Part shown: piece by piece, positions 7,942-14,677 of the stretch
Layout: every line of letters starts with the position of its first letter
How positions within the stretch are numbered: the stretch's first letter is position 1
NCBI GenBank assembly: GCA_005883625.1
Contig: VBDU01000082.1
Coordinates: 1-41,936 of the forward strand
DNA: 41,936 bases
Origin: Chloroflexota bacterium
GTDB taxonomy: Bacteria > Chloroflexota > Limnocylindria > P2-11E
Direction of reading: 5' to 3'
The notes under the pieces: model-generated
Told to the model about the DNA's origin: nothing
The model's database searches: none
What the model saw: only the letters and a program-made list of their open reading frames with translations
Translations under genes and position numbers: made by a program

Positions 7942-8026
7942 TGCCGGAGGAGGGATTCGAACCCTCACGGACCTTTCGGCCCAACGGATTTTGAGTCCGT
8001 AATGTCTGCCATTTCATCACTCCGGC
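7942..8026 (-). tRNA. tRNA-Leu, anticodon CAA (reads UUG)
   Basis: On the minus strand the 85-nt sequence folds as a class II tRNA. The acceptor stem is GCCGGAG paired with CTCCGGC, followed by discriminator A. The D-arm is GATGAAATGGCAGAC. The anticodon stem ACGGA/TCCGT encloses loop CTCAAAA, which gives anticodon CAA. A long variable arm follows (TGGGCCGAAAGGTCC). The T-arm is GAGGG-TTCGAAT-CCCTC. CCA is not encoded. The gene begins 4 bp after the stop codon of the phosphatase gene on the same strand, so it may be transcribed with it. Its 3' end is the boundary of the insert reaching back to 6453. Confidence 0.95.
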
Positions 8027-8030
8027 CGCA

Positions 8031-8843
8031 TCACATTCTAGGTTTCGCGAGCAGCGCCGAGGCCGCACGCGCGAGCGCCGGATTCGCGATCACCACCTGC
8101 CGTTCGTTCCACGCGGCGTCGCGGCCGGTCGCGAGCGAGACCACGGCGGCGCCGGCCTCGCGCGCGACGAGAGCGGGCGCGGCGACGTCCCAGGGCGAGA
8201 GCGCCTCGTGGACGAAGAGATCGAGACGGCCCATCGCGACGTAGCACATCTCGAGGCCGGCGGAGCCGAACACGCGGAGCCGCGCGCACGTCGAGTTGAG
8301 CACGACGAAGCGGTCGTCCTTCTTCTTCGTCGCGCCGAAACGGAGGCTCGCGACCGCGAACGCTTCCGCGAGGCGGGCGACGGTCGACACGTGGATCGGC
8401 ACGCCGTTGCGCGTCGCCCCCGCGCCATGCGCGGCGCTGAACGTCTCGCGCGTCCGTGGTGCGTGGACCGCGGCAGCCCGTGAGCGCCCGTCCTCGACGT
8501 ACGCGATCACGACGCAGTAGAAGGGAAGGCCCCGGCTGAAGTTCAGGGTCCCGTCGATCGGATCGACGACCCAGAGGCGTTCGGCCTTCGCCAGCTCCTT
8601 GCGCGCGCTCTCTTCGGACAGCACGGGGATCTCGGGATCGTGCGCGTGAAGGCGCTCGATGACCGCCTTCTCCGCGGCGTGGTCCGCCGCCGTGGCGAAG
8701 TTCGCGCGGCCGCGCTTGCGGGTGACGATGGCGGTGTCCTCGACGACGATCGCCTCGCCGACGGCGACGGCGGTCTCGGTCGCGACGCGCGCGAGCGTCG
8801 TGAAGCGTCCTCGGTCGCGCGCGCTAGGCCCTGTCTCCGACAT
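8031..8843 (-). CDS. Inositol monophosphatase family phosphatase
   Basis: A Mg-dependent, Li-sensitive-type sugar phosphatase of 270 residues; family members act on inositol phosphate, histidinol phosphate, fructose-1,6-bisphosphate or PAP. Visible metal-binding motifs are Glu-Glu in LSEES, the signature DPIDGTLNFSRG and the C-terminal WDVAAPALVAREAGA. N-terminal KADxxT-like residues are replaced by RANFATAADHAAE, a common variant. Length and order fit a complete enzyme. The start overlaps the end of the response regulator by about 20 bp, so the two are probably co-translated, and tRNA-Leu follows 4 bp after the stop. The TIM-like or HisN-like substrate cannot be resolved; no histidine biosynthesis genes are nearby. 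Confidence 0.85.
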   Translation of the reverse strand: MSETGPSARDRGRFTTLARVATETAVAVGEAIVVEDTAIVTRKRGRANFATAADHAAEKAVIERLHAHDPEIPVLSEESARKELAKAERLWVVDPIDGTLNFSRGLPFYCVVIAYVEDGRSRAAAVHAPRTRETFSAAHGAGATRNGVPIHVSTVARLAEAFAVASLRFGATKKKDDRFVVLNSTCARLRVFGSAGLEMCYVAMGRLDLFVHEALSPWDVAAPALVAREAGAAVVSLATGRDAAWNERQVVIANPALARAASALLAKPRM

Positions 8844-9225
8844 CGGCTGGGCACATTACCCGTACACGCTCGAGGAGATCGTTCAGGTCGAACGGCTTGT
8901 CGATGACGTCCTTGATGCCGCGCTTCTTGAACTCGTCGTCGTAGGCGGCGGAGACGGCGCTCACGAAGAGGACGGGCATGTTCTCGACGTCCGGATCCGC
9001 GCGGACGCGGTCGTAGACCTCGAGTCCGTTGAGCCCGGGCATCATGATGTCGAGGATGAGAAGGTCGGCGTGCACCTGGCGCACCGTCTCGAGCACCAGC
9101 GCGCCGTCTGAGACCACCACCGCCTGGTAGCCCTGCTCGTCGTTGATCGAGTCGCGGAGCAATACCGCGATCGGCTCGTCGTCCTCTCCGATGACGACGA
9201 CGCGCTTTCTCAGTTCTTCTGTCAT
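8824..9225 (-). CDS. Single-domain response regulator (CheY-like)
   Basis: A stand-alone receiver domain of 133 residues. The acidic pocket is in VIGEDDEP, the phospho-acceptor Asp in LLILDIMMPG, the conserved Ser/Thr in VLFVSAVS and the Lys in DVIDKPF. There is no DNA-binding or enzymatic output domain, so it acts by protein contact or phosphorelay. I chose ATG 9225 (MTEELRKRVVVIGEDD), preceded by a GAGGGGGC ribosome site; a longer frame to 9273 would add 16 unrelated residues and run into the divergent sigma gene. It is divergent from the ECF sigma factor, with only 38 bp between, and overlaps the phosphatase gene. A partner-switching link to the sigma factor is possible but unsupported. 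Confidence 0.9.
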   Translation of the reverse strand: MTEELRKRVVVIGEDDEPIAVLLRDSINDEQGYQAVVVSDGALVLETVRQVHADLLILDIMMPGLNGLEVYDRVRADPDVENMPVLFVSAVSAAYDDEFKKRGIKDVIDKPFDLNDLLERVRVMCPADVGDRA

Positions 9226-9263
9226 CGCCCCCTCGGAATCTACCGAAACGGCGTTGAGGCGGC

Positions 9264-9857
9264 ATGAACGCACCCCTCGAAGAGGCGAACGCTGGTCTGA
9301 TCAAGCAGGCACGCGCCGGAGACGCTCGCGCGTTCGAGGCGCTCGCGAAAGAGGTCGAGCGCCCGCTCTACCGGCACGTGCAACGGATCGTGGGCGAGAG
9401 TGCCGACGCCGAGGACTGCGTCCAGGATGCGTTGTTCTCGGCGTGGCGCTCGATCCGCGCCTTCGAGGGCGACTCATTCCGCGCATGGATCTTCCGTATC
9501 GCGACCAACCGCGCGCTCGACCGGCTTCGCTCGCGAAAGCGGCATCCCGAGCTGCCGCTCGACCCGCCCGCGGATGACGCGGAGATCACCTGGGCCGAGC
9601 CGGCCACCCCCGGCCCCGACCTCGTGCAGATCGTCGGCGATCGCGAGGCGCTCGCCGCCGTCGAGGCCGCCCTCGCCACGCTGCCGGTCGACCAGCGGAC
9701 GGTCCTGCTGTTGCGCGACATCGAGGGCTTCGCATACGAGGAGATCGCGGTCATCACCGCGGTCGAGATCGGGACCGTGAAGTCGCGCATCCACCGGGGC
9801 CGGCTGGCCGTACGCAACGCGCTCGTCGCGAAGGGCTGGCGGGGCTCGGCCGGGTGA
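9264..9857 (+). CDS. ECF-type RNA polymerase sigma factor
   Basis: A group 4 sigma factor of 197 residues that directs RNA polymerase to stress or envelope-response promoters. Region 2 contains DAEDCVQDALFSAWRSIRAF and FRAWIFRIATNRALDRLRSRKR, the typical -10-binding segment. An acidic, Pro-rich linker follows. Region 4 (about 128-190) has LPVDQRTVLLLRDIEGFAYEEIA and the helix-turn-helix AVEIGTVKSRIHRGR for -35 recognition. ATG 9264 follows a weak GAGG. The next gene, 52 bp downstream on the same strand, is a zinc-finger anti-sigma factor, a standard pair that usually autoregulates its own operon. I could not identify a cognate promoter with confidence in the short upstream gap. Confidence 0.93.
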   Translation: MNAPLEEANAGLIKQARAGDARAFEALAKEVERPLYRHVQRIVGESADAEDCVQDALFSAWRSIRAFEGDSFRAWIFRIATNRALDRLRSRKRHPELPLDPPADDAEITWAEPATPGPDLVQIVGDREALAAVEAALATLPVDQRTVLLLRDIEGFAYEEIAVITAVEIGTVKSRIHRGRLAVRNALVAKGWRGSAG

Positions 9858-9909
9858 GGGAACCGATCGCGCCCGCCGGCGTCGAAGAGAGTGGAGGCTG
9901 TGACTAGCC

Positions 9910-10626
9910 ATGCATCCGCTTGAGGACCTCTCGGCGTACCTCGACGGCGAGCTCGACGGGGGTCGGCGCGCCGCGGTCGAGTCGCACCTCGCCGCGTGCG
10001 ACTCGTGTCGCACCCGCCTCGCGCAGCTGCGCGCGACCGCGCGGCTCATCGCGGCGCTCCCGTCGCCCGTGCCCGCGCGCTCGCTCGTGCCGCGGGTCGC
10101 GGTGCCGATCTGGCTCGCGCCGCTCCGAACGCTCGCGACCATCGGGAGCGGCGCAGCGCTCTTCCTCTTTATCGCCTCCGCCCTCACGACGAGCTTCACC
10201 CAGACCTCGAGCGGCGGTGCCGCCGCGCCGGCGCTCGCGCCGCAGCCGGAGCAGGTGCAGAGCGACCGCGCCCGCGGGATCGCCAGTGCCGGTCCGTCCG
10301 GCGCGGCGGGCGCCGCCGGCCCAGCGGGTCCGAGCGGACCGAGCGTCCCGAGCATCCCGACCGGTGTCCCCGCGCCGGCGTTCGGCGTAGCGGCGTCGGT
10401 CCCGCCGCCGCAGAAGAGCGTCACCGAGTCCGACCGCTCGGCCGCCGGCACGCCGACGCCCACGCCGGTCGTGCGCGCGGACACTGGAACGACCGCGCCG
10501 ACCGCCGTCGCGCTCGGCGCTCCCGAGCGCGCCCCGACGACGCCGTCGCCGCTCGTGTGGCTCGCGCTCGCGATCGCGCTCGCGGTCCTGGCGCTCGTGC
10601 TCCACCGGAGGCTGCGAAGCGCCTAG
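9910..10626 (+). CDS. Zinc-finger anti-sigma factor, membrane-anchored
   Basis: The probable inhibitor of the ECF sigma factor just upstream. Residues 1-40 form a zinc-associated anti-sigma domain: LSAYLDGEL, then the His/Cys cluster HLAACDSC (HxxxCxxC). One hydrophobic segment lies at about residues 75-97 (TIGSGAALFLFIASALTT) and a second at the C-terminus (LVWLALAIALAVLALVL). Between them is a long Pro/Ala/Gly-rich extracytoplasmic part with short collagen-like Gly-X-Y runs (GPSGAAGAAGPAGPSGPS) and PTPTP. The 238-residue length and two anchors suggest a sensing loop held outside the membrane. Release would presumably follow regulated proteolysis or a redox or zinc change, as in this family; the signal is unknown. 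Confidence 0.88.
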   Translation: MHPLEDLSAYLDGELDGGRRAAVESHLAACDSCRTRLAQLRATARLIAALPSPVPARSLVPRVAVPIWLAPLRTLATIGSGAALFLFIASALTTSFTQTSSGGAAAPALAPQPEQVQSDRARGIASAGPSGAAGAAGPAGPSGPSVPSIPTGVPAPAFGVAASVPPPQKSVTESDRSAAGTPTPTPVVRADTGTTAPTAVALGAPERAPTTPSPLVWLALAIALAVLALVLHRRLRSA

Positions 10627-10644
10627 AGGCGGATACTCGATGGT

Positions 10645-13377
10645 GTGACCGAGCGTCTGGTCCTCATCGACTCGAACAGCCTCATCTACCGCGCGTTCTT
10701 CGCGGTGCCGCCGCTCACCACGACGAAAGGCGAGCTTGCGAACGCGACGTTCGGGTTCGCCTCGATCCTCCTGAAGTCGATCGAGCAGACGAGCCCGCAG
10801 CACCTCGCGGCGGCCTTTGATTTGCCCGTCCCGACGTTCCGGCATGAGCGCGACGCGACGTACAAGGCGACGCGCCGGCCGATGCCCGACGAGTTGCGTC
10901 CCCAGATCGAGCGCGTGAAGGAGCTGCTCGGGAAGTTCGGTATCCCCATCTACTCGTTGCCGGGCTACGAGGCCGACGACGTCATCGGCGCCCTCGCGCG
11001 GCAGGCCGAGAAGGCCGGCGTGGAGACGATCATCGTCTCCGGCGACCTCGACCCCCTGCAGCTCGTGACGCCACGCACGAAGCTCATGACGACGCGCCAG
11101 GGCTTCCAGAACACGGTGATCTACGACGAGGAGATGATCCGCCAGCGGTACGGCCTGCGCCCCGAGCAGATGGTCGACTACAAGGCCCTGAAGGGCGACA
11201 CGACCGACAACATCCCTGGCGTGCCCGGCGTCGGCGAGAAGACCGCGGCGAAGCTCATCGCGGAGAACGCCACGCTCGAAGGCGTCTACGCCGATCTGAC
11301 GCGCTTCACGCCCCGCTTGCGCGAGGCGCTCGAGACGAACAAGGCTCAGGTGTTCAACAGCCGCGAGCTCGCGCGGATCGTGACCGACCTGCCGGTGCGG
11401 CTCGACCTCCAGAAGACGCGCCGCACCAGCTACGACCGCGCGGGCGTGCTCGAGCTCTTCCGCGACCTCGAGTTCCGCAGTCTTGTCCCACGCCTCCCGC
11501 CCGCCGACGGGAATCTGTCGGCGCCGACCGGGGGCCGGGGGGCGGCGCCCCCCGACAGAGGCCAGCTGTCGCTCGGGCTCGAGGCGGCGTCCGCGGTCGC
11601 GCCGCCGGTCGAGACCGCGCTCGTCGCGGACGTCGACGCGGACGCGGTGGCGCGCGAGCTTCGCGCCGTTGGGGCCGTCGCGGTCCACGCGGACGTCGAC
11701 GCGACGGGACGCCATCCCGCGCTCGTCGGCCTTGGGCTCGCCGCGGGCGAGCGCGCCTGGTACCTCGCGACGCCGGACGGCGTGCCCGGCCCCATCGCGG
11801 CGCTACTGCGCGACGAGGCGATCGCGAAGACGGCGCACGACGCGAAGACCGCGCGGCGCGCGCTGCGGCGGAGCGGCGCGGACCTCGGCGGGCTCGTGAT
11901 GGACACGATGATCGCGAGCTACCTCGTGAACGCCAGCCGGCGCTATCACGGGCTCGAGGACCTGGCGGCGGAGCGTCTCAAGCTCGAGGTCCCGGTGCTC
12001 GCGGTGCCCGACCGCAAGGATCCCTACCGAACGCCGACGCTCGACGAGCGGCTCGCGCGCGCGGGCGCCGGCGCGGTCGCGGCCGCGCGGCTCGGCGAGC
12101 AGTTCGCCGTCGAGCTCGAGCGCCTCGGACTCGAGCGCCTCTACCGCGACGTCGAGCTGCCGCTTGTCGACGTGCTCGTGGAGATGGAGGAAGCCGGCAT
12201 CGCGGTCGACCTCCCGTATCTGCGCTCCCTCGGCGAAGAGTTCGCGCGCGAGGTCGCGCGCATCGAGGACGAGGCGTACAAGGCCGTCGGCCACGACTTT
12301 GGCATCAATTCGCCCAAGCAGCTGCAGTCGCTGCTGTTCGAGGAGCTGAGGCTCCCGCGCGGCCGCCGCACCGGCACGGGCTATTCGACCGACGCGACCG
12401 TCCTCGAGGAGCTCCGCGGTGCGCACCCGGTGATCGAGAAGATCCTCGAATACCGCGAGATCGAGAAGCTTCGCTCGACCTACGCCGAGGGCCTTGGTGG
12501 CCTGGTCGATCCCGAGACGCGGCGGGTGCACACGACCTTCGACCAGACCGTCGCGGCCACCGGCCGGCTCTCGAGCCGCGCGCCGAACCTGCAGAACATC
12601 CCGATCCGCACGCCGCTCGGCCGGCGCATCCGCCATGCCTTCGTCGCGGGATCGCCGGACATGGTCCTCGTCGCCGCGGACTACTCGCAGATCGAGCTCC
12701 GCGTCCTCGCGCATGTCTCGCAGGACCCGGCGCTCATCGACGCGTTCCGCTCCGGCGCCGACGTGCACCGCAGGACCGCCGCGGCGGGCTTCGGCGTCCC
12801 CGAGAGCGCCGTGACGCGCGAGCAGCGCGACGTGGCGAAGATGCTGAACTTCGGGATCATCTACGGCATGAGCGACTTCGGGCTCGCCTGGCGAATGCAG
12901 ATGGCGCGCGAGGAGGCACAGCGCTTCATCGACGAGTACTTCAAGCGCTACGCGCAGGTGCGCCGCTACGTCATCGAAACGAAGGCCTTCTGCATCGAGC
13001 AGGGCTACGTGGAGACGCTCCTCGGACGGCGGCGCTACATCCCTGATATGGCGAGCCCGGTGAACGCGGTGCGGAACGCGGCGGAGCGGATGGCGATCAA
13101 CATGCCGATCCAGGGGACGGCCGCCGACATCATGAAGATCGCGATGTCGCGCGTGCACCGCGCCCTCCACGAGAGCGATCTGCATGCGCGCGTGCTCCTC
13201 CAGGTGCACGACGAGCTCGTTGCCGAGGTCCCGCGCCTCGAGGTCGAGCGGATGGCGCGGCTCCTCGGCGACGAGATGTCCGCGGCGTACCGGCTGGACG
13301 TGCCGCTTGTCGTCGACGTCCGCGCGGGCCCCAACTGGGACGAGATGCAGCGCCTCGAGGTGGCCGCCGCTGCCTGA
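10645..13377 (+). CDS. polA: DNA polymerase I (5'-3' exonuclease plus polymerase; proofreading domain degenerate)
   Basis: A family A polymerase of 910 residues that removes RNA primers and fills repair gaps. The 5'-3' nuclease (about 1-290) has LIDSNSLIYRAF, GYEADDVIGAL, SGDLDPLQLV and KGDTTDNIPGVPGVGEKTA. The palm and fingers have ATGRLSSRAPNLQNIP, motif A AADYSQIELR with Asp679, the O-helix KMLNFGIIYGM and motif C QVHDELVAE with Asp856. The middle exonuclease-like domain has lost its metal carboxylates: DxE is replaced in VHADVDATG, and the second motif reads HDAKTARRAL where E. coli has an Asp. It should not proofread, as in Taq and Bacillus enzymes. The start is GTG 10645. The linker before the middle domain contains a GC palindrome (11515-11558). 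polA, mutM and coaE in this order is common in bacteria. Confidence 0.96.
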   Translation: MTERLVLIDSNSLIYRAFFAVPPLTTTKGELANATFGFASILLKSIEQTSPQHLAAAFDLPVPTFRHERDATYKATRRPMPDELRPQIERVKELLGKFGIPIYSLPGYEADDVIGALARQAEKAGVETIIVSGDLDPLQLVTPRTKLMTTRQGFQNTVIYDEEMIRQRYGLRPEQMVDYKALKGDTTDNIPGVPGVGEKTAAKLIAENATLEGVYADLTRFTPRLREALETNKAQVFNSRELARIVTDLPVRLDLQKTRRTSYDRAGVLELFRDLEFRSLVPRLPPADGNLSAPTGGRGAAPPDRGQLSLGLEAASAVAPPVETALVADVDADAVARELRAVGAVAVHADVDATGRHPALVGLGLAAGERAWYLATPDGVPGPIAALLRDEAIAKTAHDAKTARRALRRSGADLGGLVMDTMIASYLVNASRRYHGLEDLAAERLKLEVPVLAVPDRKDPYRTPTLDERLARAGAGAVAAARLGEQFAVELERLGLERLYRDVELPLVDVLVEMEEAGIAVDLPYLRSLGEEFAREVARIEDEAYKAVGHDFGINSPKQLQSLLFEELRLPRGRRTGTGYSTDATVLEELRGAHPVIEKILEYREIEKLRSTYAEGLGGLVDPETRRVHTTFDQTVAATGRLSSRAPNLQNIPIRTPLGRRIRHAFVAGSPDMVLVAADYSQIELRVLAHVSQDPALIDAFRSGADVHRRTAAAGFGVPESAVTREQRDVAKMLNFGIIYGMSDFGLAWRMQMAREEAQRFIDEYFKRYAQVRRYVIETKAFCIEQGYVETLLGRRRYIPDMASPVNAVRNAAERMAINMPIQGTAADIMKIAMSRVHRALHESDLHARVLLQVHDELVAEVPRLEVERMARLLGDEMSAAYRLDVPLVVDVRAGPNWDEMQRLEVAAAA
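11515..11558. repeat. GC-rich palindromic element inside polA
   Basis: The outer arms CTGTCGG (11515-11521) and CCGACAG (11552-11558) are inverted repeats. The inner hairpin is GGGGGGC-GGC-GCCCCCC at 11537-11553. It is translated in frame as a Gly/Pro/Arg-rich linker (TGGRGAAPPDRG) between the 5' nuclease and the exonuclease-like domain. It resembles the palindromes in mutM and after uvrA. Confidence 0.6.
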
Positions 13378-13390
13378 ATCTTCTCGATCT

Positions 13391-13405
13391 CTCGGCTTCG
13401 CCGAG
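13391..13405 (+). other. Short hairpin in the polA-mutM gap
   Basis: CTCGGC-TTC-GCCGAG can form a 6-bp stem 13 bases after the polA stop codon. No T run follows, so it is at most a weak terminator or an mRNA-stabilising hairpin. The core CTCGGCTTCGCC recurs at about 13449-13460 in the same 119-bp gap, suggesting a short dispersed repeat. Nothing else is evident there. Confidence 0.3.
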
Positions 13406-13496
13406 GAGACACGCTCGCGGCTGGCGGATTCGCTCGTCGCGGCCACGCTCGGCTTCGCCTCGCTGACAGGGGCCCCTGCCCCTGCGCTCCTCGCTC

Positions 13497-14420
13497 ATGC
13501 CTGAGCTACCGGAGGTCGAGACGATCGCGCGTCAGCTGCGCGAGCTCGTCGTCGGCCGCGTCGTCGACGGGTTCGAATCGCTCTGGGTGCGCCTCACCGA
13601 GCCTGTCCCCGCGGAGCACGTCGCCGCGCGGCTGCGCGGTCGACGGATCGTCGCGGTCCGCCGGCGTGGGAAGTTCGTCGTCTTCGACCTCGACGGCGGC
13701 GAGGCCCTCATCGTCTCCCTGCGGATGACCGGTCAGCTGCTCTTCCACGAGAACGGCGCGCCCGAGGAGCGCTTCCTTCGCGCGGTGATCCGCTTCGCCG
13801 ACGGGACGGCGCTCCATTTCGCGGACACGCGGAAGTTCGGGCGCATGGCCGTCGTCGATGCCGCGGTCCTCGGTCAGGGGGCTCGGCCCCCCACCGGTCG
13901 GGGGGCTCCGCCCCCCGGCCCCCGAGGCGATCGGCCGCGCGTGCCGCTGCACGAGTCGCTCGGCGTGGAGCCGCTGTCGCGCGCATTCACCGTGAAATGG
14001 CTGAGCGCGTTCCTCCAGCGGCGAAGGCGCGCGCCGATCAAGCCTCTCCTGCTCGATCAGCGTGGCATCGCGGGCGTCGGGAACATCTACGCGATCGAAG
14101 CGCTCTGGCGCGCGAAGATCCACCCGCTGCGGAAGGCAGGTTCGCTCCGCGCCCAGGAGGTCGCGCGGCTGCGCGAGGCGCTGCGTTGGGTCCTGCGCAA
14201 GGGCATCCGCTACGGGGGCGCGTCGCGCCGCGACTACGTCGATGCCCGCGGCAACGAGGGCCGCATGCAGCGAGAGTTCAAGGTCTACGCGCGCGAGGGC
14301 GAGCCCTGCCCGCGCTGCGGCCGCGCGATCGTGCGCAGCGTCGTGGCGGGTCGCGGCACCTTCCACTGCCCGCGCTGCCAGCGCGCACCGCGGATCGGCT
14401 TCCCGGCGCGGCGGCGCTGA
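13497..14420 (+). CDS. mutM: Formamidopyrimidine-DNA glycosylase (Fpg)
   Basis: A bifunctional glycosylase/AP lyase that excises 8-oxoguanine and formamidopyrimidines. The invariant MPELPEVE start supplies the catalytic N-terminal Pro and Glu, which fixes ATG 13497. Lys59 in RRGKFVVFD is the conserved DNA-binding Lys, and MTGQLL and DTRKFGRM follow. The helix-two-turn-helix contains LLDQRGIAGVGNIYAIEALW. The C-terminal zinc finger has Cys271, Cys274, Cys291 and Cys294 (CPRCG ... CPRCQR). The 307-residue length exceeds the usual 270-290 because of a Gly/Pro/Arg insertion (GQGARPPTGRGAPPPGPRG) encoded by two GC hairpins at 13877-13916, between the N-terminal beta domain and the helical domain. 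All catalytic residues are kept, so it is probably active. Confidence 0.96.
   Translation: MPELPEVETIARQLRELVVGRVVDGFESLWVRLTEPVPAEHVAARLRGRRIVAVRRRGKFVVFDLDGGEALIVSLRMTGQLLFHENGAPEERFLRAVIRFADGTALHFADTRKFGRMAVVDAAVLGQGARPPTGRGAPPPGPRGDRPRVPLHESLGVEPLSRAFTVKWLSAFLQRRRRAPIKPLLLDQRGIAGVGNIYAIEALWRAKIHPLRKAGSLRAQEVARLREALRWVLRKGIRYGGASRRDYVDARGNEGRMQREFKVYAREGEPCPRCGRAIVRSVVAGRGTFHCPRCQRAPRIGFPARRR
13877..13916. repeat. Double GC-hairpin insertion inside mutM
   Basis: Two adjacent palindromes occur: GGGGGC-TCG-GCCCCC at 13877-13891 and GGGGGGC-TCC-GCCCCCC at 13900-13916. They are translated as a proline/glycine/arginine insert absent from the usual Fpg layout, and the mutM frame is kept. The first core, GGGGGCTCGGCCCCC, also occurs exactly in the palindrome after uvrA at 24761-24775. 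Confidence 0.7.
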
Positions 14421-14652
14421 TGCGCCCCGCCGATCGCAACGACGCCGGGGGCCGGAGCTGGTCGAGCCGAGCCTCCTCGTCGCGCTGGTCACTGCCGTCC
14501 AGAGCGTCGCTCGCCGGCTCGGGCTCGACCGCGCAGGCTTCCACGTCGAGGCGTACGCGATGGATCCCGAGGTGACGCCACACGTGCACTGGCACGTTTT
14601 CGGGCCTGGCCGCGAAGCGGCCCGCGGAGAAGACGCCCGGAGCAAGCTCTGA
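14420..14652 (+). pseudogene. HIT-family protein remnant
   Basis: ATG 14420 overlaps the mutM stop by one base and begins MRPADRNDAGG, but its frame then becomes unrelated sequence. From about 14454 a different frame, ending at TGA 14650-14652, reads LVEPSLLVALVTAVQSVARRLGL and then TPHVHWHVFGPG. This is the C-terminal half of a histidine triad (HIT) nucleotide-binding protein, with its HxHxH active-site motif. The N-terminal half of the usual 110-140 residues is absent, and the second frame has no start codon before ATG 14560. The gene has lost an internal segment or was misassembled. HIT proteins hydrolyse nucleotide phosphoramidates or dinucleoside polyphosphates; this copy should be inactive as written. 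Confidence 0.5.
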
Positions 14653-14677
14653 GCGACTCGCGGCTCATCATGTCTTC

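Noticed and set aside
7778..8002. A frame ending GGGIRTLTDLSAQRILSP
   Set aside because: The end is the classic false translation of an antisense tRNA-Leu. Only its first part is real, as the shifted C-terminal half of Doc.
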